Source: Streptomyces virginiae (lineage in GTDB: Bacteria > Actinomycetota > Actinomycetes > Streptomycetales > Streptomycetaceae). From it: a DNA stretch of 64,000 bases. The stretch spans positions 1-64,000 of the forward strand of contig NZ_JOAK01000029.1 of NCBI RefSeq assembly GCF_000720455.1. The letters run 5' to 3'. The notes under the pieces are model-generated. The model did not search any database and was not told the origin of the DNA. It was given only the letters and a program-made list of their open reading frames with translations. The position numbers and the translations under genes are program-made. Positions within the stretch are counted from its first letter, which is position 1, and each line of letters opens with the position of its first letter. Shown here in pieces: positions 34,004 to 43,047 of this stretch.

Positions 34004-37000
34004 CGGCGGGCCACCTCGTCGGGCGGCTGCACCGTGCCGTTGACCACGAGGAAGTCGGTCTGCACCGGGGAGAAGCCGGGGCCGCTCGCGATGATGACGC
34101 GGGGGCCGGTCTGGTCCTTGGCGAGGATCAGCAGCTGGCCGATGAAGGTGCCGTCGGCCTGCGGGTAGGTCGGCGCCGCCGCGGCCGTGATGCCCGGCTT
34201 CCACGTGAACCGCACCGGCGCGCCGGGCGGGAAGTCCTCGCCGCGTACCGAGGTGACGAAGCCGGGCCTGCCGATCGGCGGGACGGCGACGATGCGCGGC
34301 TGCAGGACGCGCAGCTGCTGCTGCGCGGTGTTGTCGCCGGGGTCGGCGTCCGTGCCGGTGGTGGTGAGGGTCGCGGTGACCTGGGCGGTCAGTGCCTTGT
34401 CGGGGCTCAGGACGACCCGCAGGACGCTGCGGGCGCCCGGTGCCAGGTCCGGCAGCACGCACGTCCAGTTCTGGTCGCAGCCCGGCGGCGGCCCGTCGTG
34501 GGGGACGCCCTGGGGCAGGCCGATGCGCAGCCGCAGGCCGGTGGCCAGGGCGCTCCGGCCGTTGGCGACGGTGTAGGTGACGACGACGCGGCCGCCGACG
34601 TAGCCGGGGTTCGGCTGCGCGGTGATGCTCACGCCGGGGCCGGCCTTGGGTGCCGGCGGCTGCGGTGCGGGCGTGGGCGTCGTGGGCGGGGTCGTGGGCG
34701 GGGCCGGCGTCGGGGTGGGCGGGGTCGGCGTCGGCTTCGGGGGTACGGGGGCCTCGCGCACCGGCACCACGGTCCGGCCGGCGTTGTCGCTGGGGCGGGG
34801 GTCGAGGACCGTTCCGGTGACCGACCACTCCACGGGCTGGTCGCCGGGGGTGACGCCGGTGAGGGTGACCGTCACCGGCACGGTGGTGCCGGGGCGCACC
34901 ACGCCCAGGGTGCAGGTCAGGGCGGCGGCGTCGCAGGTGGCGCCGGGTGCGGTGAGCGCGGTGACGCTCACGCCGAGCGGGGGTGCGACGGTCAGCCGGG
35001 TGCCGGGGGAGGCCGCCGGGCCGTGGTTGACGACGTCCACCCGGACGGTGGCCGAGCCGCCGACGGTGAGCGGCGGCGTCTTCTCGGGTGCCCGCACCGC
35101 GAGGTCCACCGACTGCTGCACGGCGGGCTCCTTCTGACGGCCCGGCAGGCCGGTGACGAGCAGGTTGTGGGCGCCGGTCGCCACGTCCACCAGCTTCAGC
35201 TTCTCGGGACTGTTGACGGCCCGGGCGCCGCGGCCGGTGAGCACCAGGCTCTTGCCGTCGGCGGTCCAGGCGGCGTCGCGGGGCTGGAAGGGCCCGGAGC
35301 CGGTGGTCTCGGGCAGTTCGCGGCCGCAGGCCCCCGGCTTGTCGCGGGCGGCGTCGGGCAGCAGGACCCGGCAGGTGCCGCCGGTCGCGGAGGCCAGCAG
35401 GATGCCGCTGCGCTCGTCGATGCGGCCGCCGCCGTTCTTGCGGTTGAAGGCGATGGTGGTGCCGTCCGGGGAGAACGCCGGGCTGTCGTCGATGACGTCG
35501 CAGGCACCGGGGCACATGGTGGCGCTCAGGTCGCGCTGCCGGTCCAGGTGGTCCACCGGCACGGTCCAGACGTGCTTGTTCCCGCCGTGGCCGTTGATCA
35601 CCAGGTTGCGGGTGAAGGCGAGCGTCGTGCCGTCGGAGGACCACGTGGGCTGGGCGTCGCCGCCGCGGGGCTGGCCCGCGGGCGGGGTGATCTCGCTGCG
35701 GATCGCGCCGGTGGCGGCGTCCGCGATCAGGATGCGTCCGGGGCCGGCGGCCTGGCCGACGCCGCCGGGCGAGGTGCGCGTGAAGGCGAGGTACCTGCCG
35801 TCGGGGGAGAAGGTGGGGTCGGTGTCCCAGTCCTTGGGGCCGCGGCCGGCGAGGGGCAGGACCGATGCGTTGGTCCCGTCGGCGTCCGCCGTCCAGATCC
35901 GCTGGATGCGGGCTTCGGGCTCGCCCTCGAAGCGGGTCACCACGATCCTGCGCCCGTCGGGCGTGTAGCTCTGCCGCTCCGTCCACGGGTCGTGCTTGGG
36001 TCCCGGCTGGAACAGCGGGTCCTTGGCCGGGTCGGTGTTGGTGTCGGCCGCCGGGTCCTCGTCGAGGATGGTCAGGTTCAGGTCGCGGGGGTCGGAGCCG
36101 TCCGTCCGGGCGTCCTGCAGGGTCACGGTGTGCGGCCCGGCCGCCGAGATCCGTTCGACGACGGCGCCGCCGCCCTTGAGGGGGCCGAGCCAGGTGGGCG
36201 AGCCGATCTCGCGGTTCTCGCTGTAGACGAGCTGCGGGGTGTCCGCCGAGTGCGCGGGCACCTGGAAGACGTGGTCCCAGTCGCCCTTGCAGTCACAGGT
36301 GCGGTCGGGGCTGAGGAAGAGCAGGCCGTTCCCGTCGGGCAGCCAGGCTGCCCCCCGGGTGCGCCAGCCGGCCTGGGCGCCGGCCAGCAGCTGCCCGTCG
36401 GCGCGGCCGTTCGTCCACCGCAGGCGGGGCCCGGAGGCCCCGGTGGCGGTGTAGGCGATCACGTCGCGGTTCGTGGCGTCGTCCACGGGGTTCCACACCG
36501 GTTCGGTGGCCGGGCCGTTGGCCGGGTCGGTGAGCCGGGTGGCGGCGCCGCCGCGCAGGGGGCGTACGTAGACCTGCCGGCCGGCGGCCCGGTCGCCGTC
36601 GGAGGAGTACGCCAGGCGTCCGCCCTCCGGGGATACGGTGGGGTGCTCCTCGTTCGCGGGAGTGTCGGTCAGCCGGGTCAGGCCGGTGCCGTCGGTGCGC
36701 ACGAGCCACAGGTCGCGCTGGACGCCGCCGGCCGTGGCGCGCTGGGCCGAGTCGAAGACGACCGACCGCCCGTCGGGGGTCAGCCGCGGGTTGCCCGCGT
36801 CCATGCCGCTGGTCAGCCGGCGTACCGAGCCGTCGGCGGACCGCAGGTAGACCTGCGGGGTCTTCTCGTCGCGCCGGCTGGCGAAGACGAGCTGGTCGCC
36901 CAGCGCGGCGGGCTGGACGTCGAGGTGGACCGGTCCGTCGCCGAAGAGCGGGGTGCTGGTGTCGGACTTGCCGATCGCCACCCGCCCCAGACTGCGGTGG

Positions 37001-37173
37001 CGCGTACCGGCGTACGCGACCCGGCTGTCGCCCGCGTCGGCCGCGAGGGGCTGCGCCCCGGCGTCGCCCGGTCCGGCGGCCGCCGTCACCGCGAGCAAGG
37101 GCGCCAGCAGCAGCATCGACGCGCCGGCCCTCCCCCAGCGGTGTCGCCGACTGCCGGACCCATCCGTGCCCAT
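34000..37173 (-). CDS. Secreted TolB-like beta-propeller and Ig-repeat protein of the eCIS operon
   Basis: 1057 aa. N-terminal export signal (about 1-47: SRRHRWGRAGASMLLLAPLLAV...GAQ). Residues about 55-640 hold many WD40-like/TolB units with repeated S-P-D-G-R and A-F-S-P-D-G motifs. Two DUF11/CARDB Ig-like domains follow (about 655-760 and 820-920), joined by a Pro/Thr linker, then an IPT-like beta-sandwich (about 930-1040). The mature protein should lie outside the membrane, yet its stop overlaps the start of the cytosolic cap gene, so the two are co-translated. A propeller with Ig domains suggests an envelope ligand or scaffold for the particle; this is inference. ATG at 37173 behind GAGGTGG is preferred to upstream starts. 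Confidence 0.82.
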   Translation of the reverse strand: MGTDGSGSRRHRWGRAGASMLLLAPLLAVTAAAGPGDAGAQPLAADAGDSRVAYAGTRHRSLGRVAIGKSDTSTPLFGDGPVHLDVQPAALGDQLVFASRRDEKTPQVYLRSADGSVRRLTSGMDAGNPRLTPDGRSVVFDSAQRATAGGVQRDLWLVRTDGTGLTRLTDTPANEEHPTVSPEGGRLAYSSDGDRAAGRQVYVRPLRGGAATRLTDPANGPATEPVWNPVDDATNRDVIAYTATGASGPRLRWTNGRADGQLLAGAQAGWRTRGAAWLPDGNGLLFLSPDRTCDCKGDWDHVFQVPAHSADTPQLVYSENREIGSPTWLGPLKGGGAVVERISAAGPHTVTLQDARTDGSDPRDLNLTILDEDPAADTNTDPAKDPLFQPGPKHDPWTERQSYTPDGRRIVVTRFEGEPEARIQRIWTADADGTNASVLPLAGRGPKDWDTDPTFSPDGRYLAFTRTSPGGVGQAAGPGRILIADAATGAIRSEITPPAGQPRGGDAQPTWSSDGTTLAFTRNLVINGHGGNKHVWTVPVDHLDRQRDLSATMCPGACDVIDDSPAFSPDGTTIAFNRKNGGGRIDERSGILLASATGGTCRVLLPDAARDKPGACGRELPETTGSGPFQPRDAAWTADGKSLVLTGRGARAVNSPEKLKLVDVATGAHNLLVTGLPGRQKEPAVQQSVDLAVRAPEKTPPLTVGGSATVRVDVVNHGPAASPGTRLTVAPPLGVSVTALTAPGATCDAAALTCTLGVVRPGTTVPVTVTLTGVTPGDQPVEWSVTGTVLDPRPSDNAGRTVVPVREAPVPPKPTPTPPTPTPAPPTTPPTTPTPAPQPPAPKAGPGVSITAQPNPGYVGGRVVVTYTVANGRSALATGLRLRIGLPQGVPHDGPPPGCDQNWTCVLPDLAPGARSVLRVVLSPDKALTAQVTATLTTTGTDADPGDNTAQQQLRVLQPRIVAVPPIGRPGFVTSVRGEDFPPGAPVRFTWKPGITAAAAPTYPQADGTFIGQLLILAKDQTGPRVIIASGPGFSPVQTDFLVVNGTVQPPDEVARR

Positions 37174-37358
37174 CACGGCCCACCTCACAGTCCGGTCCAG
37201 CATGCTGCCTGTCACCCCGCCACCCTGCGGCCGGGACCCGCGGGTGCGGCAGGGCCGCGGGGCCGGATGCGGGGGAAGCGTGCGTTGCGCTTTCGGGCAG
37301 TGGCGGGCGGCCGTCCCCGCCCACCACCGTCCCCGCGCGCCACCGTCCGGCAGCGCGG

Positions 37359-38072
37359 TCAGATCAGCCCGTTGCGCAGGGCGTAGCCGACCGCGTGCGT
37401 CCGGTTGCGCAGCTGCAGGCGCGTGATGACCTCGTGCAGAACGTTCTTGACGGTCCGTTCGGAGTAGGAGGTCTTGCGCGCTATCTCCGCGGTGTCCAGG
37501 CCCTCCGACACCAGGCGCAGCATGTCCGCCTCGCGGGAGGTCAGGGTGGACAGGGACACGGAGCGTGGGTCGAGCGCGGAGCGCTGCAGGCTGCCCATGT
37601 GGTCGAGGAGTTTCGCGAGGAGGTCGCCGGGCAGCACGCCCTCGCCGTTGGCTATGGCCAGGACCAGCCGCAGCAGCCGGTCCTGGTCGGCCTCGGCGCG
37701 CCGCAGCACGGCGCTGACCCCGCATTCGATGGCGCGTTGCAGGGCGTCCCCGGACTCGAAGGTGCCGACCACGAGCCCGGTGCGCGTGTCGGGGTTGTGC
37801 CGCAGCCGGTACAGCAGTGCGGCGGTCTCGTCGTCGACGCTGTCCACGGTCACCAGCGACACCTGCGCGGTGTCGGCGTCCGTGTCCGGGACGAGTTCGA
37901 TCTCGGGGCGTTGGCGCAGCTGGTGGACGACCCCGACGCGCAGGATCGGGTCCGACGCGTACACGGCCACGGTCACCCGCCGGCCGGTTCTGCGGGGAGG
38001 GGCCGGAGTGGGGGGCTGGGACGTGCCGGTGTGGGACGTGAGGACGGGGCTGTTGGTGTCAGCGCAGCGCAT
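37359..38072 (-). CDS. LuxR-type regulator at the head of the eCIS locus
   Basis: 237 aa. The C-terminal LuxR HTH is clear (LTSREADMLRLVSEGLDTAEIARKTSYSERTVKNVLHEVITRLQLRNRTHAVGYAL). The middle (about 40-160) folds like a receiver, but the phospho-acceptor position after beta-3 appears to be Thr (VSLVT) instead of Asp, and the conserved Lys is Arg (AVLRRAE), so control by phosphorylation is unlikely. ATG at 38072 with AGG 8 nt upstream; the long upstream open frame is not supported. It is divergent from the membrane-protein gene at 38261 and upstream of the structural operon, so it is the natural candidate activator of the locus. Confidence 0.88.
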   Translation of the reverse strand: MRCADTNSPVLTSHTGTSQPPTPAPPRRTGRRVTVAVYASDPILRVGVVHQLRQRPEIELVPDTDADTAQVSLVTVDSVDDETAALLYRLRHNPDTRTGLVVGTFESGDALQRAIECGVSAVLRRAEADQDRLLRLVLAIANGEGVLPGDLLAKLLDHMGSLQRSALDPRSVSLSTLTSREADMLRLVSEGLDTAEIARKTSYSERTVKNVLHEVITRLQLRNRTHAVGYALRNGLI

Positions 38073-38260
38073 GTGTCGTACCTGCTCCGTGATGCGTATG
38101 TGGGGTAACGGAATTGGCCGGCCTGCTCGGATCTCGACGCTGAGACCCAACCGATGGCCGTACATGAGGAGTTGGAAAGTCTGTGGGGGCATCGGGACTG
38201 CCCGGGGCCTTGCCCCCGCGTCCGTGGAGCCGGCGGGCGGCGTCGGCGTAGCGTCGGGGC

Positions 38261-39613
38261 GTGACATCCCCAGCTGCATCTCCCAGCCCTGGCGCGCCCT
38301 TCCTCGACATCGAGCCGGTGTCGGTGATGCCGGGCGGTACCGCCACCACGAGCCTGACCGTCCGCAACGACAGCGACATCGTCGAGGCGTACCGCCTGGA
38401 AGTCGTCGGCGACTGCGCTGCCTGGACCACGGTGGAACCCGAGCGCGTCTCGCTGTATCCGGGCACCTCGGAAACGGTGACGATCCGTCTGGCGCCGCCC
38501 CGTTCGCCCCAGGTGCGGGCCGGGGACGTACCGCTCGCGGTGCGCGTGCTGCCCACCGAGCAGCCCGAGGCGGTCCGGGTCCCCGAGACCACCGTGCACG
38601 TCGAGGAATTCCGGGAGCTGCGGGCAGAGAGCGCTCCCAAACGCCGCCGCGGCTGGCTCCGCGGGCGCTACCGCATCGCCGTGCGCAACGAGGGGAACTC
38701 CCCGGTGCGGGTGGGCTTCACGCCCGCGCAGCCCGGTGAGGACCTGAAGTTCGACTTCGCCCCGGCCACGCTGAAGCTGGAGCCGGGCGAGTCCGCCGAG
38801 GTGGTGCTGAAGGTCCGCGCCGGCGGTCCGGTGTGGTTCGGAACCCCCGTGACCTGGCCGTTCACCGTGGAGGTGACCGAGACCAAGGACGGCGAGGACG
38901 CCGACGCCGCCACGGCGCGGCCCGACCCGGAGACCGTACGGGCGCCGCTGGACGTGGAGTTCGTCCAGATCCCGATCTTCCCGACGTGGCTGCTCGCGGT
39001 ACTGGCCGCGCTGCTCGCGCTGCTGCTCGCCTGGTTCATGCTGGTGCGCCCGGCCGTGCGCAGCACCGCCAAGGAGGCCGCCGCCGAGGCGGCCAGGAAC
39101 CCGGCGCCCGCCGCGGACGGGGCGGGGCAGACCCCGGTGGCCGGTGGCGGCAAGCAGCCGGGCGGCGCGGGCACGGCCCCGGGCGCGGCGAAGGGCAACC
39201 AGCCCGGAGCGGGCGGCGGCGGTACGGGTGGTGGCGGAACCGGCGGCGGTGGGGGCGGGCTGCAGAGCTCGGCCACCATCGACCTGCAGACAGGCGGCGG
39301 CCAGTCCAAGACCGGCTCCTACACGGTGCCCGCGGGCAAGGTGTTCGGGATCACGGACCTCGTCGTCGCCAACTTCCAGGGCGACGAGGGCGTGGTGACG
39401 ATCAACTTCGGTGACCGCAAGATCACGACGATCGCGCTGGAGACGTTCCGAAACCAGGACTACCACTGGGTCACCCCCATCAGCATCACCGAGAGCCAGA
39501 CTGTGACCGTCCAGGTGACCTGTGCAAAGCCGGGCACGCCGGCCACCGGCCGTCAGGCGCAGGAGTGCCACGAAGTCCTCAACGTGAGCGGTGTGCTGAG
39601 CGACCTCAGGTGA
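38261..39613 (+). CDS. eCIS-locus membrane protein with Ig-like domains (COG1470-like)
   Basis: 450 aa. Two Ig-like domains at about 10-120 (PVSVMPGGTATTSLTVRNDSDIVEAYRLEVVG...) and 130-225 (RYRIAVRNEGNSPVRVGF...). One membrane helix at about 237-262 (WLLAVLAALLALLLAWFMLV), an Ala/Gly-rich linker (GGGGTGGGGTGGGGGG, about 285-345), and a C-terminal beta domain (about 345-450) with two Cys. No signal peptide precedes the first domains, so they should be cytosolic and the last domain outside: a second protein of the locus able to join particle and envelope. Often annotated as hydrolytic protein in Streptomyces; no catalytic motif was seen. GTG at 38261. Confidence 0.82.
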   Translation: MTSPAASPSPGAPFLDIEPVSVMPGGTATTSLTVRNDSDIVEAYRLEVVGDCAAWTTVEPERVSLYPGTSETVTIRLAPPRSPQVRAGDVPLAVRVLPTEQPEAVRVPETTVHVEEFRELRAESAPKRRRGWLRGRYRIAVRNEGNSPVRVGFTPAQPGEDLKFDFAPATLKLEPGESAEVVLKVRAGGPVWFGTPVTWPFTVEVTETKDGEDADAATARPDPETVRAPLDVEFVQIPIFPTWLLAVLAALLALLLAWFMLVRPAVRSTAKEAAAEAARNPAPAADGAGQTPVAGGGKQPGGAGTAPGAAKGNQPGAGGGGTGGGGTGGGGGGLQSSATIDLQTGGGQSKTGSYTVPAGKVFGITDLVVANFQGDEGVVTINFGDRKITTIALETFRNQDYHWVTPISITESQTVTVQVTCAKPGTPATGRQAQECHEVLNVSGVLSDLR

Positions 39614-39964
39614 CCCGAGCGGCACGGACATCGTCCGTCAGGCTCGCCCAGGAACAAAGCGGACCCGCTCCGGTCCGTCCGGAAAGTGTCGACCGGGCGG
39701 ACTGGTGACGGGTCGTCGGCATTCCCGCCTTCCTGTGGGGTTACGCCGTTCCACGGCTATTGCGTGGCTACTGGACGGTAGTAAGGCAGCCGAAAAAATA
39801 TGGCTGTATTTCGACTCCAGCCTCTCTTCCGCACACCTCGGCGGGAGCCTGCCCGCCCCGCGTGAATCACGGTCCACGACACGGGACCAAGCCGGATGCG
39901 ATGGGGGCCGACCGTGGCAACCTGCTGACCAGCGCAAGGTTCTTGGAGCGGAGGTGCACGCGCC
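39614..39964. other. Intergenic region before the DUF5753 regulator
   Basis: 351 bp between two plus-strand genes. It contains an AT-rich patch (ggcagccgaaaaaatatggctgtatttcg at about 39785-39813) that includes the short inverted repeat CAGCC...GGCTG and may be a terminator or promoter. No credible gene was found on either strand. Confidence 0.5.
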
Positions 39965-40870
39965 GTGGATGTCACCGGCAACCCCACCATCGCCAGACGC
40001 CGGTTGGGGGCGGAGCTGCGCCGGCTCCGCGAGACCAGCGGTATGACGACGCAGCAGGTGGCGGCCCGACTGCTGATCTCCCAGCCCAAAATCAGTCTGT
40101 TGGAGAATGGCCGGCGGCTCATCAAACCGCGCGATGTGCGCGATCTTTGTGAGCTGTACGGAGTCCGTGATCGGCGGCGCATCGAGCGTCTGATGGCGAT
40201 GGCCGCGGAATCGGGGCGGCAGGGCTGGTGGAAGGTCTACGGGGACATCCCGTACGGCGCCTACATCGACCTCGAAGCCGAGGCGGCCGCGATCCGGTGT
40301 TTTGAGCCCCTGGTGGTTCCGGGCCTTCTGCAGACTCCCTCCTATGCGCGGGAGGTCATCGCAGGAACGATCCCGCATGGCACCGCCGAACACGCCGCCG
40401 CCTGCCTCCAGGTGCGGCTGCGGCGCCAGGCCCGGCTGTACGCCCCGGGTGACAAGCGGCTCCGCCTGTGGGTGGTGCTGGACGAAGCGGTGCTGTGGCG
40501 AGTCGTGGGCGGGCCCGAGGTCATGCGCGAGCAACTGGACCATGTGGTCCACCTCGGCGCCCAGCCGTACGTCACCGTCCAGGTCCTGCCTCACGACGCC
40601 GGTGCGCACCCGGGTGTCTCGGGACAGTTCTCACTGCTTGAGTTCGCCGACACCTCCGATGCGAGCGTGGTGTATCTGGAGAGGTTCACCAGCGACCTCT
40701 ATGTGGAGAATCGTTCCGACGTGCGGCGCTACAGCGACTTGTACGCGCACTTACAGGCCCGCGCGCTGAGCCCGGACAGTACGCGGCGTCTCATCGCGGA
40801 AGTCGCCGGGGCGTACGCCGTCGCCGAGAGCCGGTCGGACGCCCGCCCGCCGACCCCGTCGAACGCCTGA
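39965..40870 (+). CDS. XRE-type regulator with DUF5753 ligand domain
   Basis: 301 aa. N-terminal helix-turn-helix (RRRLGAELRRLRETSGMTTQQVAARLLISQPKISLLENGRR, about 10-60) followed by the DUF5753/Scr1-type domain (GWWKVYGDIPYGAYIDLEAEAAAIRCFEPLVVPGLLQTPSYAREV ... DLYVENRSDVRRY). These actinobacterial regulators usually sit beside a small DUF397 gene that they control; none is present on either side here, so this copy is an orphan. GTG at 39965 with GGAGG about 11 nt upstream. It lies just outside the eCIS locus and could control it or the neighbouring surface protein, but nothing in the sequence shows this. Confidence 0.9.
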   Translation: MDVTGNPTIARRRLGAELRRLRETSGMTTQQVAARLLISQPKISLLENGRRLIKPRDVRDLCELYGVRDRRRIERLMAMAAESGRQGWWKVYGDIPYGAYIDLEAEAAAIRCFEPLVVPGLLQTPSYAREVIAGTIPHGTAEHAAACLQVRLRRQARLYAPGDKRLRLWVVLDEAVLWRVVGGPEVMREQLDHVVHLGAQPYVTVQVLPHDAGAHPGVSGQFSLLEFADTSDASVVYLERFTSDLYVENRSDVRRYSDLYAHLQARALSPDSTRRLIAEVAGAYAVAESRSDARPPTPSNA

Positions 40871-40912
40871 CCCTGCCGTCGAGGCCGCACAGCACCGCCG
40901 AGCCCCACAGCA

Positions 40913-40950
40913 CCGCCGAGCCCCCGGACGGACGTCCAGGAGCTCGGCGG
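40913..40950. terminator. Hairpin between convergent genes
   Basis: The 9-bp inverted repeat CCGCCGAGC / GCTCGGCGG encloses a 20-nt loop that holds a smaller GGAC/GTCC stem. It lies between the DUF5753 regulator and the collagen-like surface protein gene. Confidence 0.6.
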
Positions 40951-40990
40951 CGATCGGTGCGACGAGCGGGACAGTCAGGCCACCGACGCG

Positions 40991-42547
40991 TCAGTCCTGT
41001 CGGGTCGCCGTGCCTCGCCGGGTCCTCTTCATGGCGAAGAAGGCCGAGCCTGCGATGAATGCCAGCGCGGCCGCAGAGGCGGCAATGACGCCGGTCCCGC
41101 TGCCCTGGCCGGTCGTGGCGAGGTCTGCCGGCGCCTCCTTCGGCGCTCGGCCGGTGGCCGCGCTCACATGGGCGAAGTTGACGCTCTTGGCGGTGTGGCC
41201 GGGACCGAACTGGCCCAGGGCGTCGTCGAGGCCGCCCGGCAGGAAGTCGGCCCATGGGGGCTTGCCCTGGTCGTCGTGGCCTTGACCGGGTGGCCTTCCG
41301 TGGTCGTGGCCGTCGTGACCGTGCTCACCGTCGTCGTCGTGACCGTGGTGGTGATCACCCGAGTCGCCTTCTTCGCCCTTGTCGCCGCGCGGCCCCTTGG
41401 GTCCGGCAGGTCCGGCGGGGCCGGCGGGTCCGGCAGGTCCGGCAGGTCCGGCGGGTCCGGCGGGGCCGGCAGGTCCTACAGGTCCGGCAGGTCCGGCAGG
41501 TCCGGCAGGTCCGGCAGGTCCTACGGGGCCGGGGCTGCCGGACGGGCCGGGGGCACCCGTCGGTCCGGGGGCGCCGGTCGGTCCGGGCGCGCCTGTCGGG
41601 CCGGGGGCACCGGGGCTGCCGGACGGGCCGGGGGCACCCGTCGGTCCGGGGGCGCCGGTCGGTCCGGGCGCACCCGTCGGGCCGGGCTCACCGGTCGGTC
41701 CGGGGGCGCCTGTCGGGCCGGGCTCACCGGTCGGTCCGGGGGCGCCGGTCGGGCCGGGTGAGCCGGTCGGTCCGGGAGGCCCGGGCGGGCCGACGGCACA
41801 GGCCGCCCTGGTGATGGTGTTGGTGTCCAGCGTGACCGCGCCATTGCGCGCCAGGGCGCGGCCTTCGAGTACGGCGCCGCTGTTCAGCGTGATGGACGTC
41901 AGGGCAAGGATGTTGCCCTTGAACTGGGTGTTCGTGTCGAGCGTGGCGGAGCTCCCCACCTGCCAGAACACGTTGCAGGCGTTTGCTCCGTTGATCAGGG
42001 CCACGACGCTCGCCGGAGCCGTGATCAGGGTCGAGGGGATCTGGAAGATGAAGACGGCCTCGGGGTTGTTCTGGCCGTCGAGAGTGACCGTTCCGGTGAG
42101 GTTCAGTGTCGACGAGGCCGTGTAGACGCCGGGCGCCAGCGTTTGTCCGCCGATGTCGGCCGGAGTGGCGGTGCCGGGTCCCCGGCTCGCCGCGTCGTTG
42201 TAGGCGATGACGAGGTCGGACTTCGCCTGAGCGGCGGCGGCGTCGGTGATGTGCTGCGTTCCGTTGACGACGCCGGGCGGGAAGCCGGTCACCGATGTGC
42301 CCGGGTGGAGCCCCAGGTCGCCGTTGATGACGGTGGGGCCAGTGTTGGTGACCGTCGAACCGGCCAGGACCGCGTAATTGGTGGCGGTCCCCAGGTTCAC
42401 GGGGGCTTCCAGAGCGTGAGCGAGGTTAGGGACCAGGGTTGCCGCCGCCAGGAGCGCTGCGGGGAGCAGGACGAGGACTCCCCGTTTGAACAGATTGCGT
42501 CTAGGCCTCTTGTCGGGTGGACCCGATCGGATGACATCCAATGCCAC
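40991..42547 (-). CDS. Surface protein: ice-binding-like (DUF3494) domain, collagen repeats, LAxTG anchor
   Basis: 518 aa. Signal peptide ([23 protein letters not shown]...AHA, about 15-45). DUF3494 ice-binding-like domain at about 48-250 ([19 protein letters not shown]..., [53 protein letters not shown]). Then about 48 Gly-X-Y triplets, ending [16 protein letters not shown], a His/Asp/Gly stretch ([19 protein letters not shown]), and a cell-wall sorting signal: LATTG near 477, membrane helix, KRTRRG tail. LAxTG is the class E sortase motif in Streptomyces. The collagen part would form a trimeric stalk presenting the DUF3494 head; the His/Asp stretch may bind metal. GTG at 42547 with AAAGG 7 nt upstream. 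Ice binding itself is not implied; many DUF3494 proteins are adhesins. Confidence 0.88.
   Translation of the reverse strand: MALDVIRSGPPDKRPRRNLFKRGVLVLLPAALLAAATLVPNLAHALEAPVNLGTATNYAVLAGSTVTNTGPTVINGDLGLHPGTSVTGFPPGVVNGTQHITDAAAAQAKSDLVIAYNDAASRGPGTATPADIGGQTLAPGVYTASSTLNLTGTVTLDGQNNPEAVFIFQIPSTLITAPASVVALINGANACNVFWQVGSSATLDTNTQFKGNILALTSITLNSGAVLEGRALARNGAVTLDTNTITRAACAVGPPGPPGPTGSPGPTGAPGPTGEPGPTGAPGPTGEPGPTGAPGPTGAPGPTGAPGPSGSPGAPGPTGAPGPTGAPGPTGAPGPSGSPGPVGPAGPAGPAGPAGPVGPAGPAGPAGPAGPAGPAGPAGPAGPKGPRGDKGEEGDSGDHHHGHDDDGEHGHDGHDHGRPPGQGHDDQGKPPWADFLPGGLDDALGQFGPGHTAKSVNFAHVSAATGRAPKEAPADLATTGQGSGTGVIAASAAALAFIAGSAFFAMKRTRRGTATRQD
41357..41797 (-). repeat. Collagen-like coding repeat (about 48 Gly-X-Y triplets)
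   Basis: Nine-base periodicity (GG-x-CC-x-nnn) with longer 18- and 45-bp repeats such as [12 protein letters not shown] and GPSGSPG. The 3' part on the minus strand is nearly pure Gly-Pro-Ala. Repeat number is likely to differ between strains. Confidence 0.92.
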
Positions 42548-43047
42548 AGCAGGACCTTTCTTGTTGCTTCGGGCCTCAGTCCTCCCCGAGGAGGTGCCCA
42601 AGCGCCCGCGACGATGACCGCTCAGGGCCGCAGGCCGCCATTCCGCCCCGACGCGCAGGCCGATCCTGAACGGGACGACGGAATGGCTACCAGGCAGAGG
42701 TGTGATGAGCCGTCATGCGGGAGTATTCACGCATATTTCCCTGCAATAGCAGCAAAACGGAAAAAGCGGCTGCATGAGTGACGCAGTGTCAGGTTTCAGG
42801 GGCGCATGCGTGTGCGAACCCGTCGGATCCCCGGCCGCCGGGCGCGGGAGTCGGCCCCGCCCGGAGGGGCGGGGCGCAGGTAAGGGGCGCGCGTGGGCTC
42901 GTGGTCAGGCAGTCGCGGCGGTGCATGCGCAGTTGGCAACCGGGCGCGTTCCTCGGTTGCGCGTCCTCGACGTGTCCCGACCGCCGGCCTCCAACGGGGC
43001 CGCGGCGCCCTTGCGGAGGGCTGCGGATCGGCGTCGGGGGGCAGTGA
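42548..43047. other. Intergenic region between surface protein and hypothetical gene
   Basis: 500 bp without a credible gene. It includes the likely promoter region of the surface protein, with an AT-richer stretch at about 42725-42775 (attcacgcatatttccctgcaatagc), and a GC hairpin CCCCGCCC-GGAG-GGGCGGGG at 42855-42874. Frames that span it on the plus strand have no family-like features. Confidence 0.5.

Noticed and set aside
39705..40046. Plus-strand frame starting in the AT-rich patch
   Set aside because: It overlaps the regulator gene in another frame and has no recognisable features past the first 60 residues.
41379..42125. Plus-strand frame rich in Gly-Pro opposite the surface protein
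   Set aside because: It is the mirror of the collagen codons. Only the minus strand has a signal peptide, a recognisable domain and a sorting signal.
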